Source: Lactuca virosa
Taxonomy: Eukaryota > Streptophyta > Magnoliopsida > Asterales > Asteraceae
Direction: 5' to 3'
DNA length: 64,000 nt
Assembly: GCA_928212115.1 (NCBI GenBank)
Contig: CAKMRJ010005634.1
Location: 253,819,206 to 253,883,205, forward strand
Shown: positions 43,858 through 56,275 of the stretch, in pieces
Layout of the letters: the number at the start of each line of letters is the position of its first letter
Numbering within the stretch: the stretch's first letter is position 1
Position numbers and translations under genes: made by a program
The notes under the pieces: model-generated
Told to the model about the DNA's origin: nothing
The model's database searches: none
What the model saw: only the letters and a program-made list of their open reading frames with translations

Positions 43858-46665
43858 TGTGACAACCCGAAATTTTCATTTGTATAATCTCTACAGTCAA
43901 ATAGTTCAAATAATAGTCAAACGATTAAATAAAAGGAAGTGTCGTTATGAGTGATGTGTAATAAACAAAACAAACAACACCTTAGCAAGGTGTTTACGGC
44001 CAAACAAGAGGAGTTTGGGCCGTAAACACCATTTTTCCAAGAACTCATGCATATAGCATGAGTTTACCCACTATTCCCTCACTTTACACATTCCACCTCA
44101 AGAACACCAACTTTTTCTCTCAAGTATCATAAGTTCATTTCTTCAAATCCGCCAAAATGTAAGTGTTTCCTTCCTAGATTCGTTCATACAACACTTAATC
44201 TAGTGTTTATACATCATTTCATCCATTGATTCATGATTTTTACTTAGATCTTCAAGTGTTCTTCAAAACACCAAGAACACACACTAGTGTTCTTGGGTCC
44301 TAAACACTCTTACAAGCTTCCTATAAGTAAGTACACTCTTCCTAACTAGTTACTTGCTTAGTATACATGATAAATCATGGAAGAACACCAAGAAATCCTC
44401 AAGAACACTTGTGTTTATGGTCAAGGGAGATCCTTGAACCATAAACACCACCAAGTGGTGTTTAGATGCCCTAACACCTTCTATAGCTTGGATAAAAGAC
44501 TAGAACCTTGCATGCATGAACTAGAAACACCAAATGACGAAATGGTTGGAGTAACCATGAGTTTACGGCCGTAAACTCATGGGTTTACGACCGTAAACCC
44601 AAGTGTTTACGACCGTAAACTCCCAAGGGTGGTCCAAGGACCGTAAACTCCAATGGTGGGTCCTTTTGAGCCCTAGACCCTTCCTAAGCCTTTGATGCAA
44701 ACCTAGAACACTTCCTTGTGAGACATGAGACTTTAAAACACACAAATGCACCATTACCATGAGTTTACTCATGGGGGAAATGGTCCAGAAACCGTAAACA
44801 CATATAAGGGCTACTAAATGAGGAGTAAACTCCAAAGTGAGGCCATACTCTCCTTAGATGCAACCCTTAGTACTCCTAGCACTTGAAACAAAGTGTTTTC
44901 ATGTATTAGAGTGTATTTACTTGATTAATTAGTTGTTAAATGACTAATTAGATACATTTATGTATCACTACATGTTACTTAGGATCTGTGTGTGTGTTCA
45001 AGTCCTCACTTGACACCTAGCATCCTACCCGGCATAACCATCCAAACCACTCACAGCAGGTGAGTTCATACCCCTAAATCAACCTTTTTAAAGGATTTTA
45101 AATGCTTTTATGGGGGGAGTACAACTTGAACTGTTGTAGTTATTGTATCAATCACATGTGATTAATAACTAGAACAGACTACAAGATTTGTTGCTACTTT
45201 CAAAATGCTAACAAACTTTGTGTTTTGAAATGTTTCAAACCTTTTATTAAACTCTTTTAATGCTAAAAATGGTTTTCTACTCTTTTAAACTTGCATTGTT
45301 TTCAAAACCATATCTACACCAATATATTTACATAAGTAAGACTTGAAGGACTTAGGACTGATAGCTCAACTTATTTCCTGTTCCTTGTTTGGTTGTGGAC
45401 TTAGGGTATTCTGTTATTTGTCCGACTGTCGTTGAATTCTTAGTTATATATCATATATATTTGTGTTAGATATAAAAGTCTTCACTTCAGTTCAGCACCT
45501 TTATGTAACAAGGGCATGCAACCAACATTACTACTTAACTATAATAGGTATAGTTAAGGGTTACTACTCATTACTACTATTACAAAGACACCTACCAGAG
45601 TCAGTACAGTTATGAGTCAATACATGTTATACAAATAGAATACTATACACTATACTAAGAGAATACTATATACTATACAGGAGAACACCCTATACATTAT
45701 ACCAGAAAATACATTATACAATATACAAGAGAATATACTATAAAACAGAATGTGACATACTACTTCTCGATACGACACTTTATTGTGCTATCACTTTGTA
45801 ACCAGAGTCTCCTGGAGGGAGAGCGGGCATTGTGTGTATAAATCTATACGGGACAGACACTCCCACATCCCGACTGCTAGCTACAGTCCAAGCCGAAAGG
45901 CCAAGGGGTGACAAAATGTCACATCACTACATATGACTCGGAGGGTCATCAGTAATTCGATCGTCAATCAGCATGGTTACATACGAGTTCACATTCAAAC
46001 CTTTAATTAACACATTAAGAATTAAAGGCAAAACAAGCTCCCCGAGGTGTATTGTACATTTAATACCACCTGGAGTCTGCATTTTCATTACATTTAGCCG
46101 GCAGTGACACTGTTGCGGTAAAACATTATTTTCCCATTACTTCACATTAATGAAGTCAAAAACTATATTTTCATACTGATAGTTTCACTGGGAAAATATT
46201 TACATTTATAAAAGGACAATTATATAAACAATTGAGTCTTGGTAGAAGGCTACTTTTTACTGGAAAACATAGGGTTTTCTAGGGAGTGTACTATTTTCAA
46301 ACACTGAAATCATCTATTATACTACATTGTTGTAAACATTTTTAGACAAGCAATGACACTAAATATTTATGAACTCACCAGCTTTATGCTGATAAACTCT
46401 TTCAAAATAACTTGTATTCTCAGGTCAGCAGTAGACAGGTACAGATGCAGCTTTTGAGAAGATGGAGCACATATAAGACTCATCTTTTATTTTGATTATA
46501 CTTTTGGTGTCTTACAAACTGTACAAAACACGCTTATATTACAATTATTACATTAATGCAATGGATGTTGTTGCTTGTCTTTACTATTATGCTTTGTTAT
46601 GATATTGTACATGACGTCCTCCACCCCAGAACGTATTCCGTCGTTCTTGGTTTTGGGGTGTGACA
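43858..46665 (+). repeat. Gypsy F 3' LTR
   Basis: 2,808 bp, same ends as the 5' LTR. Shorter mainly because about 70 bp near 43910 is missing, together with small indels. Same GGCC palindrome array at 43995-44650. Followed by GTACC. Confidence 0.93.
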
Positions 46666-46670
46666 GTACC

Positions 46671-47405
46671 AATGGGCTTCGGACACAAGATCTTTGCCGA
46701 CCCTTCGGGTGTTCCTGTTGATGAAAAGAAATATCGTGGAATGATTGGATCCTTAACCTATCTCACAGCAAGTCGTCCGGATATTATGTTTTCTACATGT
46801 CTATGTGCCAAATTTCAAGCCAACCCAAAGATGTCTCATCTTTTGGCTGTGAAAGAAATCTTCCGATACCTCAAAGGTACTAAGAGTCTCGGAATCTGGT
46901 ACCCAGCAAACGAGAGTTTCCTACTTCAAACTATGGTGGTCTTCAACTCGACAGATAAATCACTTCAGGTGGCTGTCAATTCCTAGGTGGTCGTTTGGTC
47001 AGTTGGTCATCCAAGAAACAGAACTGCATTGCACTCTCTACAGCTGAAGTCGAATACGTTGCTGCTGCCAACTGTACATCTCAGGTAATGTGGATGAAAT
47101 CTCAACTCCTGGATTATGGTTTCCGCTTTCAATGCATTCCTATCTATTTTGACTCTCAAAGTGCCATTGCGATTTCCCACAATCCGATTCAGCACTCAAT
47201 GACCAAGCACATTGACATAAGGTACCATTTCATAAAAGATCATGTTCTAAATGGTAACATTGAACTCATTTTTGTTCCATCTGACGATGAGATTGCTGAT
47301 GTCTTTACCAATGTATTAGACGAAACCAAATTCAATGGTTTTCTTAACAAGATGGGTATGCTGATACCTGATCCACAGTTTTTTCAAGAGACTTGTTCTC
47401 TTTGA
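46671..47405 (+). pseudogene. Copia E RT end and RNase H
   Basis: Resumes the RT after Gypsy F with MGFGHKIFADPSG, then YRGMIGSLTYLTASRPDIMF and VKEIFRYLKGTKSLGIWYPA. RNase H follows after a frameshift near 46985: SWSSKKQNCIALSTAEVEY, FDSQSAIAISHNP, HIDIRYHFIKDHV, IADVFTNVLDE. Stop at 47403-47405. The SDADYAG-type block of RNase H is damaged around 46920-46980. Confidence 0.88.
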
Positions 47406-48288
47406 TAGACGTATTTGAAAGAAAATTAGTTCCGAACCAATTTTTTTTCGGAACTACTTTCTCTCTGAATACATAGGATCATTTACTTGTCTTTATCTCT
47501 GACCTACATTTGAGTTTTTAAGCTGTACAGTTCACCCTGATTGTTTTCCATTTAAAGTCTACATTGTCATAGTGCTAAAATTCTCATCTCGGAATATACT
47601 TCATAAAAGCATCCCGGAATTCCACTCGGGAAATGGAATTTCAAAATGCACTCCGGAATTTCAAACTACACTCTGGAATGTTTTTCAAAACTTGCTCCGT
47701 AATTTCTTAAAATCTCACTCGGGAATGCTTTCACAATATTGTTCAGGAAACTCTTTCAAATTCACTTCGGAAATTCTTGAGTTTACACTCCGGAACCACT
47801 CCTCCGGAATCTCAACCTTTTTCAAAAATAAACAAGTTTTTGTTCCGGAATCACATATCTTTTCCTAAATGACACCAAAATTTGGACTACGGAATCGAAA
47901 CCTTCTGTGGATCATTTTTCATTCCGGACAACTTTTCCAAACTAGCATGTTCCGGAACACAATCTCTTATCTTCCGGATCATACTATGTCCGGAACCACT
48001 GATCAGGAATACAAAAGGATAATAAGGTGAACTGTTTCTTTTGTCTCAACGATTACTTTTTCTTGAAGATCCTATCCTATCCTCCTCGATTTGTGTGACA
48101 CGTTTGCACGCCCCCAAAAAATAGCCATCGAATCGCCGGTTATGGGTTACCATTTTAAGCCACAAACACTCTCACCTTTCACCTCCCATGCCAACTCCGC
48201 CCCCATAAACCTCTCTATCATTAAATGCGACCCGTTTCATCTTCAGATCCTCATCATTACATCCACCGACCCGACCCACTACCTTGCC
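47406..48288 (+). other. Copia E pol-ORF3 spacer with CCGGAA-rich stretch
   Basis: No coding sequence. From 47575 to 48010 the sequence is dense in CTCCGGAATTTC-like words, with eight exact TCCGGA palindromes. It occupies the same place as the tandem-repeat spacers in the A-type elements. Confidence 0.6.
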
Positions 48289-48296
48289 TATAAATA
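48289..48296 (+). promoter_or_regulatory. Putative internal promoter of Copia E ORF3
   Basis: TATAAATA (context GCCTATAAATACC), 109 nt upstream of the ATG at 48398. The leader contains CTAAACCCTTGATTTCTCTG and TTCTTGG, and the start context is ACAATGG. Same spacing as at 9294 and 20122. Confidence 0.6.
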
Positions 48297-48397
48297 CCTT
48301 TCAAAACCCCTTTTTATCACTTTACGCGCCCAATACCTCTAAACCCTTGATTTCTCTGTGTTCTTGGTGTTCTTCGAGCATTCATCTTCCATCAACA

Positions 48398-51300
48398 ATG
48401 GTGTCTCCACAGAAACCCACTGAAACTGCCTCAGCTCCAAAGAAATCGATTGCAAGGAAGAAATCAACCAAAGGTTCCAAGGGTTCTTCATCTTCTGTCG
48501 ATCAAGAAACTTTTCTTTGAGACACAACTAAACTGTTCTCCATAAATCCACTGGATTATGATGAATCAATCAGGTTAATGATCGAGTTTATTGCAAATCA
48601 CCCTATCTCGATTCCCCTCACCAAAATCCCTGAACCACCACTACCACTTCATCACCTTCACCGTGCATTCACTAGCATCAAACTCAAAGACGGAACTTTA
48701 GAGACCACAATCATCGGTGACATAATATTTCCCATCTTCAAATCGACCTTCCTTAAGGCGATTGGTGTAAAAGCAAACCCTAGGGGTTTCAGAGTCGAAG
48801 AACCAACGTCTGAAGAGTTTCTGATGTTTCTGCATTACATAGGGTACACTCAAGATTACGAGGCAAAAGATTTCAAGAAGACTTCTGTCTCTGGACTTTG
48901 GACTGTTCTTATACACTTCGTCATCGGAGGGCTGTCCGGAAAGCATGGAGGAACAGATACCCTCAGCAAAGACTGGCTCAACGTCATCTTCAGCATCTCC
49001 TCCGGAAGGGAAAATGCAGTGGATCTCCCGGAAGTTCTATGGCAAGATTTTTGCAAATTTGCCACTAAAAGAAAGGAGAATGAAATTTCGAGCCCTAGAT
49101 TTTGGGCTCTGATGCTTCCACAAATCTTCAACAAGCTCAATGAACCAATTCCGGTCTCCTCTGATCCTCCGGAGGTATGTGTCTCATTTAAAGTAGTTAA
49201 GACCTATAGGATTCCGGACCAATCCTCTTTTGGTCCGGTCAGACGTCTTCCGGACCACATGTTGGCCCTCATTCCTTCCGATTCACTTTATTTAAAACAA
49301 CACTTAGAGACTTCGGTTGTGTTCGACCCGACACAACCTGCCCCAGTCTCTGTTGAGCCCACTTCGGAAGAGGCCAACCCCACCACGTCCGGACCTAAGG
49401 TTAAGAAACCAGCCAAGAGAAAGGCTTCTCCCACAAAGCCAAAGACCAAAAAGAAAGCCAAAGTCAGTGCTTCCTCTCAACAAGAAGGCACCCATGACAT
49501 TCCGGCTGATTCTGGCCGCCCGCATACCCCACCTATCCACTCATCCGAGGTACCCCTCGATGCTTCAAAATCACCTGCACACACTCACGGGGAGTCTCCA
49601 CATAATCCACCCTCACCTTCCCAAAAAGGTGATGCCGGTGTTGATCATAGTTCCTTGCAGCCCCCTGGAACGCACCCACGAGTCACATTTGATATCCCTA
49701 TTGTTTCTATCACTAGCACACACTCCGGAACCCTTGTTCCGGACCCCAAGCTTTCTGGAGCTGGAACAGTCCCTCCAACTCCGGAAGCCTCAACTGGTCT
49801 GATACCCGGAGGCAAACAGGAAGACCAGGTGTTAATGATCCCCAATGGGAAGATTTTGTCCACAGGGTCGCATCCAAACGTCCGGATATCACCAGAACTC
49901 AAGTGGAGTCAACTCTTATCTCCATGAGGAACATGGCCATCCAAAGCAACATGCCTTTTGTTCCTCCCACCGATGCTGATGCTGTCAATGAGCTCACTTC
50001 CGAACTACCGCCCATTACAACTCATCAAAGCATTTTTGTAACCAATCTGGATGCAGAGATCTCAGAAGAAGTGATGATGGATGATGAAGCAAAAACAGTT
50101 CCGGACACAAACTTCATGACCTCAATCCATCTTCAATCCAGGGCATCTGTATCCAAGTCTGCCTATGACTTCGGATCTTCCTCCTCAACCACTCCGATTG
50201 GTGGTTCCAACTCCAAACTGCCAGAGGATGATGATGCAACCAAGTCGGGTCCATCCACAAATCCTTCCTCACGCCAAACTCCTCCGCAGCACTTAGATTC
50301 TGATACGAAATCCACAGCTGGTGACTATATTGACCCCTTCGCTCTCCTTGACATTCAAACCAATGTCTCAGACACTATGAAGAAAGGGTCATCCATCGAA
50401 ACTTCCGTTACTGAGATCAATACGAAATTGGATCAAAAAGTCTCCGGACTTGACTCCAAACTTGATGCTATTCTTCAGTCAATATCCCAGCAGTCCAGAC
50501 CATCTGTTGCTGAAAGAGAAGCCCAACTGGATCAGTTAACCTCCCTCCGGCTCAAGCACACAATGGAAGAAGTTGACACCAAATACGACATTCTGGTTGA
50601 TCACTATCTCCACATCATTACTTCCATGCTAAAAGTCCATGACGACTTGGTGGCTGCTACCAACGACCTAATTAAGCAGACTCATGTTCGTCATGAGAAA
50701 CAAATTCAAAGAATGGAGAAGGAGATCAAAAAGAAGAATGAAATGAACACGATAATTTAACAAGTCCTCATCAAACTCCTTCGCTCCACTTGGAACATCG
50801 TTGATGTTCCGAATAGGAAGTTTAATGAGATGATAGCTATTCTAAGCCACTTGTTCGATCACCTTGCTGCTCAAGCCCCGACATCCGAAGCATACGACAC
50901 CCTTACTCTTCAACTCAATATCGGGCTTCAGAAAGTCTTCTCAATTTTTGATGATCTCCAGCACACTTTGGTACTTGCACCGGTTCCCAAGTTCACCAAT
51001 GCAAGAGGGGGAGAAGGCCCAAGCCAACCATGGAAACTAGCCTCGAAATTTATACTCCGAGATGAAGACCTAGATTCCGACGAAGAAGTTCATGTCGTCT
51101 CCGGAATGCTGGGAAATTCAGAAGAAGAAGAAGGAAGTGAAGATGAAGACGAATATATTTCGGATAAAGCTCCCAAGGGAGTTCTTGGTCTTCAAGCTCC
51201 CAAGTTGTCCATTCCGAAGGAAATGTCAGAAGAACAAAAGAGAATTTGGTCTGCTGTTTCCTGGCCATCCTCTCTTCCTGATGCTCTCCGGATGGGCATT

Positions 51301-52515
51301 CAAATGGCTAAGGCAAAATCCTTTTTAACGGCTCAAGCCTTCTGAGCCACTCCTTCCATGCAACCTCCCATTCCGGAACCAAAGATTGCTCCGATCGACC
51401 AGGGCTCTCCTTTCTGGATTCCTGATGAAATTCCAGAAGAACCACTTCCAAATCCCACTCCGAAATTTACGATTGATGAAAATATGAAGCTTGTTATTTC
51501 TGCACTTCATAAAGATAAAGGGAAGAAACCAATGACTGCCGAACAAGCCTTTCACTCCGGACCTCCTCTCAATCAAAAACATGGATGGTCTCAGGAGGAA
51601 ATCAATCAGGCGTTAGAGGACAGCTTCCGGATCCAAGCTCTAAAAGACAATCATGATCCGATGTGTGGCATCTCTCCTCTTTGTCGTGAAGGCATTCTTT
51701 AGGTACAAGAAATCATTTCGTGCCTCTACTACAACCTTCCCACCAATGACTCCGATCAACTGGATCTTCCTCTCTCTCCCTACAGCAGATTTTATACCAA
51801 ATTTTCCCCTCTTCATCCAACAGACAATCCGGAAATGATCATCCGGACTGAGCGAGAACGGCTTAAAACTTTCTACTCTAAGCACGCTCAACCTTTCAAG
51901 GAAGTATGGACGAGGAAGAGGATTACCAAAGTTCAGGGCTTCAGAAGAAAAAGTTTGGTGAAATTTGAACTGAACTGCCCTCTATTCCGTTTTCACCTCC
52001 TTCGGAACAAGCCAACACCCCGGACCATTACTGATGCTGATTTTCCTACTATGAATCCTAATGACATCCTCACTCTAGCTGCTTACTTCAGAGAAAATCA
52101 AAACGATGACATCAGTATGGGAGCTTACCACTCAACTCTGAGCTTTCTAAAAGATTATGTTGCTGAGTTTTGCCGATGTGATTATGAGCTTGCACACCTC
52201 TATGGAACGGAACAATTCGTTGCCAAAATCGACTTTGTTCTTCTGGAAGCTGAAATTCTTGCAGATGGTCCTATTGAAGAACCGGTTCTAGGGTTTGTCT
52301 ACACAACTAGAAGGACAAACAAGAAGGACTTCTTCCGAGTCCTTGACAAACATCTAGTTCCAACCAAAGCTCTGAAGAAGTTCATATCCCGGGCGTCCAA
52401 GTCTAATGCTCCGGAACAGGTCAAGGCAAAGTTTGTGAGTCAATTGGCATGGTACATTGCGGTCCGAGAGTGGTTGTTCAGACCGTATACCTTCATCAAG
52501 GAAGAAATGAACTAA
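48398..52515 (+). pseudogene. Copia E ORF3 (about 1,370 codons, degenerate)
   Basis: From ATG 48398 (MVSPQKPTET). Basic N-terminus, then a globular region (PLHHLHRAFTSI, SGLWTVLIHFVIGGLSGKHG, SPRFWALMLPQIFNKL) up to about residue 300. Ser/Pro/Lys-rich region. Likely coiled coil around 50400-50750 (KLDQKVSGLDSKLDAIL, KQIQRMEKEIKKKN). Acidic stretch near 51120. C-terminal domain (51835-52515) with KEVWTRKRI, DADFPTMNPNDILTLAAYF and YELAHLYG, corresponding to the A-type ORF3 ends. Stops at 48518, 50758, 51343 and 51700 and a frameshift near 49820. It ends 35 bp before the 3' LTR. No signal peptide or membrane segment is seen; function unknown. Confidence 0.8.
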
Positions 52516-52539
52516 GCTTGTTGGATTTCTACGTTCACT

Positions 52540-52550
52540 TAGGGGGAGAT
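52540..52550 (+). other. Polypurine tract of Copia E
   Basis: TAGGGGGAGAT directly before the 3' LTR. Confidence 0.85.
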
Positions 52551-53181
52551 TGTTGGAACCTGAAAGTGAACCTCTAGCAATGCTAAGTACTAATTTCGAA
52601 GTGTATGTTCCGAAGAGGTGAGTGGTCCAGAACCAGTCCGGACCAGGTAAGAAGACGTGAAGACTGAAGACATTCCAGAGGTGACTCTCATGTCCGGAAT
52701 GGATGCTGATCTGGAGTGAAGCTGTCTTGTCTTTTGTGCATTTATTATATTTGTGTTAGTATTGATGTAATGTTTCATAGGATCAGGTCTATAGTTGTAT
52801 TTGGACAATCAGAATGTCAGAATCATGTCTTTTGTCTGGTCCTATGTAAGCACTTCAGTTAATTTGGTGTAATATTCACTCCTATTTATAGGAGTATTCA
52901 ATACAAGTCAAACACGGATCTTTCACTCACTTTTTGGCACTCTTGTTGAACTTATTTGAAACATTCTTCTTGTTCTTCATTTATTAGCTTTACCTTGATC
53001 ATTCATTCTCATTCTTCATTAATGACTTGATCATTTGTTGAAAGTGTTATCTAAGACTTGACTGGTCTTTCCAGACTTGACATGAACATTTATTAGCAAG
53101 CAGACATTGATCTTAAGCATTCACTTAAGGTTTGAGTTCTCAAAGCTTGTCCCTGCGCATCAGATTGATCTTGTTCTCACA
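52551..53181 (+). repeat. Copia E 3' LTR
   Basis: TGTTGGAACC...GTTCTCACA, 631 bp, complete. A palindromic CCTATTTATAGG at 52881 is the likely TATA region. Followed by CTCAC (target duplication) and the continuation of Gypsy D RT. Confidence 0.92.
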
Positions 53182-53186
53182 CTCAC

Positions 53187-54646
53187 TAACCACGTAACCA
53201 AGGAAATTCACCTTTCTAATCCAAAACTCGCACTTTGAGAATTTAGCATAAAGCTTTTCTGCCCTTTAATTTTTCAAGTCTTGTCTCAGATGTTGGCTAT
53301 GTTCTTCCTCACTTCGTGAGTAGATGAGTATATCATCTATGACTACTATCACGAATTTGTCTAGGAAGGGACGACACACCCGATTCATTAGATCCATGAA
53401 TATTGCGGGTGCGTTTGTTAGATTAAAGGGAATTACTACAAACTCGTAGTGTCCATAACGAGTTCGGAATGCTGTTTTGGGAACATCATTCTCATGGACT
53501 CGTAATTGGTGATACCCCGATCTTAGGTCAATCTTTGAAAGGTAACTAGCTCCTTGGAGTTGATCGAAGAGGTCGTCTATACGCGGAAGAGGGTATCAGT
53601 TCTTAATGGTAAGCTTGTTCAGTTCGCGATAATCTATGCACATCCGGAAAGACCCATCCTTCTTCTTAACGAACAAGACTGGTGCTCTCCAGGGTGAGAA
53701 GCTCGGTCGAATGAATCCCTTACTGAGTAGTTCATTTAATTGGCTGGATAACTCCTGCATCTCCGCTGGTGCTAGATGATACGGGGATTTGGCTATGAGG
53801 GCAGCTCCAGGAATCAAGTCGATTCGTAACTCGACTTGGCGTTTAGGAGGAACTCCTGGAAGATCTTCGGGGAAGATGTCAGGAAAATTACATAATTCGG
53901 GGATGCTCTCGAGGTCTTTGACTTCTTTTTTTTCGTTAACTACATGAGCTAGGAACGCATGACACTCCTTTTGCATGTATTTTTGGGCTTTGATGCACGA
54001 TATGATGCGAAGATTCGTGTTGAGTTTTTCGCCCTAGATAACGAGGGCTTCGCCATTTGGCAGATTGAGACGGATGGCTTTTTCATAACAGACAATGTCA
54101 GCACGGTTAGGACTTAACCAATCCATGCCGATAATGATGTCAAAGCTTTTTATGGAGACCGTCATAAGGTCAATTGATAAAGCGTGGTCCTTGGTGCATG
54201 AAGCTAATCCTAGTTGTGGCAGGAAGTGTCTGGTGGTGCTACTCAAATCCAGAGATGGCGCACCAAAACGTCAGCCAGCTCACTCATCTCCCTAGTGATT
54301 TCGTCTCTCTGATGCTCCGCTCGAGCTGCTCTGGCTTCTGCTGCGAAAAGTTGTTGTCTGAGAGTGGTAACTTCCTCCTCCAAGGAGCGCGTCCTATTAC
54401 TGGGTCTTCGTGTGTCGTGTGATGGTCTGGTATCATCCCTAAATGGTGGGACTCACTAGGAACCTCCTCAATGCTCCTTACTTCTTCAGTCTCCTCATCG
54501 GATCTCTCGTACTCGTAGTCTGTCTCTAAATACTCTTCAGGTCCTATCGTTGGATTTTCCTCTTGAACAATACTAGGTTCCTCCTCAATCCACCCATTAA
54601 CCACCAAGACCTGATAGTAAAAGGCACCCTGCTGGAATTCTTCCAT
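53187..54646 (-). pseudogene. Gypsy D gag start, protease remnant and RT
   Basis: 54646-54284 is an acidic N-terminal gag segment (MEEFQQGAFYYQ, Glu-rich, then an Arg/Glu helix). At about 54245 it passes directly into the second half of the protease (DHALSIDLM, FDIIIGMDWLSPNRADIVCYE), so most of gag, the zinc knuckles and the DSG catalytic part are deleted. 53976-53596 gives the RT start (DIFPEDLPGVPPKRQVE, KKKDGSFRMCIDYREL), with a CGA-to-TGA-type stop at 53596. Further down is the box VVIDDILIYS (Val for Phe) and CEFWIRKVNFLGYVV, where Copia E interrupts. Confidence 0.85.
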
Positions 54647-54997
54647 AATGATTGTGCGAGAAAATGGAGGGGTGAGAAGTGTGTAGGGGAGTGTATGTAG
54701 GTAGTGTTCTAAAATACTTCTATAGTATTTTATTTGTTTAAGTTTGGTTCTATAAATTCTTTGGAAAATTAGATAAGTTTCCAAATTCATTTCCCACCAT
54801 GATCACTCCCAAACACATGTTGGTCGTATTTTGAATAAATACAGTTGATCAGACTCTATTTATCCCCAATATGACTACATAACTGTTCGGGTTTAACCAC
54901 GATGTTCAATTCCTCCAAAGACTCTTATTATTATTGTAATGATGCACACATAGGTATGTATTTTAATTATTTTGTTCAGAGTATGTATTTTAATTAT

Positions 54998-55007
54998 TCT
55001 GATACCA
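54998..55007 (-). other. Primer-binding site of Gypsy D
   Basis: TGGTATCAGA on the minus strand, three bases inside the LTR at 55011. The last two bases of the usual 12 are changed. 54647-54997 is non-coding leader. Confidence 0.78.
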
Positions 55008-55996
55008 ATATGTCACACCCCCGAACCGAAGAGTACGGCGGAAACGTCCGGGGGTTGAGGTGACATCATCTTGTAATATCATCACAGTGAATATAATTGA
55101 AACAAAGCATGCATCATCAACACACGAGAAATAATACAACAATACTGAGTTTACATCATTGTAATCGTTTACAAGAGTTACATTCCAAAATATCAAGGTT
55201 TATAATAGCAACAAAATGCAACAAATTTCCACATGACCTTGATGTCCATCTGCTTAACGATTTTCTGAGAATACAAGTTATTTTGAAAACGGTCAACATA
55301 TATAATGTTGGTAAGTTTGTAAGTGTATTTCTGTGAAAAGTTTGTATCACTTTGTAAACACCAGAAAATCTGATATTTTCTGTAAATGAAGTAAATGGTT
55401 TGAACGCTTTGTATCAAATCTTGTGTTAATGCATATGTGTTTTGAAAAGGTGTAAGGAAAGTATTCCAGAAAATTCCATGTTTTCTGTGTAAGTAAAAAG
55501 TGATGTATAGGCTAAGTTTTTCCCATAAAATCTTATATTTTCTGCTTGCAAAAGTGTTATAGTATTAATACCCAAAGACCGTAAGTTGGTGTTTGTATAA
55601 TATTGTACTTGAAGAATTGTTTATGTATTCCGTAAATTTACAATGGAGTTAATTTCTTTGTGATTCGTTATAACCATACTTGATAATAACTGATCCGCCC
55701 GTCATGACGTTTTTCAGACACTGACTTGTTTAAGGTAAGGTTTGTCACCCTAGACTTGCCTAGTCTAACTGTAGCGAACAAGTCAGGTGTGGGGTGTCAA
55801 CCCCATATAGATCTATACACAAACTCTCGCTCTCCCTCTAGGAGACTCTGGTTATGACTACAGGCTAATGGTTGTACACTAGGTAGGTACGAATGAATGA
55901 ACGTGTCTCATAAGAACCTTAATTATATTCATGCGAGTATTGTATCACACTTTTTAATGTAGTAATTAATGCTTTCGAGTGTGTTATAAGGTTACA

Positions 55997-56275
55997 AGGC
56001 CCAACGAGTATATAAATGGACCACAGAGGCCCAATAAACATGTAAGAGTATATTCCAGGCCCAACAAGCATGTATATGGGCTACAAAAGCCCAATAAACA
56101 TGTAATGTATATTCCAGGCCCAACAAGCATGTATATGGGCTACAAAAACCAAATAAACATGTAATGTATATTCCAGGCCCAATAAGCACGTAAATGGACC
56201 ACTAAGGCCCAATGAACATGTAATGTATATTCCACGCCCAATAAGCATGTAAGTGGGCCACTAAGGCCCAATAGA
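55997..56275. repeat. Minisatellite, about 59-bp unit with GGCCCAAYAA
   Basis: More than four units of the form GGCCCAACAAGCATGTATAT plus GGGCTACAAAAGCCCAATAA plus ACATGTAATGTATATTCC. Each unit carries two copies of GGCCCAA or a close variant. Confidence 0.88.

Larger units (their letters stand above)
32985..46665 (+). mobile_element. Gypsy F: full-length Tekay-type chromodomain retrotransposon, plus strand
   Basis: 13.7 kb including a nested solo LTR. LTRs at 32985-35883 and 43858-46665 are nearly alike apart from small indels. Intact primer site, gag, one long pol frame and polypurine tract. The perfect 5-bp duplication GTACC and high LTR similarity suggest the insertion is younger than Copia E and Gypsy D. 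Pol has stops and gag has frameshifts, so it is dead. Confidence 0.93.
26341..53181 (+). mobile_element. Copia E: SIRE-like Copia with inverted 5' half, containing Gypsy F
   Basis: Outer ends are the first 11 bp of its LTR (TGTTGGAACCT, 26341-26351) and a complete 3' LTR (52551-53181). In between, 26352-30956 (integrase N-part, protease, gag, primer site and 5' LTR) is in reverse orientation. The rest (integrase core, RT, RNase H, ORF3) is forward. Gypsy F splits the RT. The inversion happened inside the element, since both outer ends and the target duplication are in place. Confidence 0.8.

Noticed and set aside
55997..56275. CRISPR-like repeat array
   Set aside because: Units are contiguous and diverged, with no constant-length spacers, and this is plant DNA. 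It is a minisatellite in an LTR.
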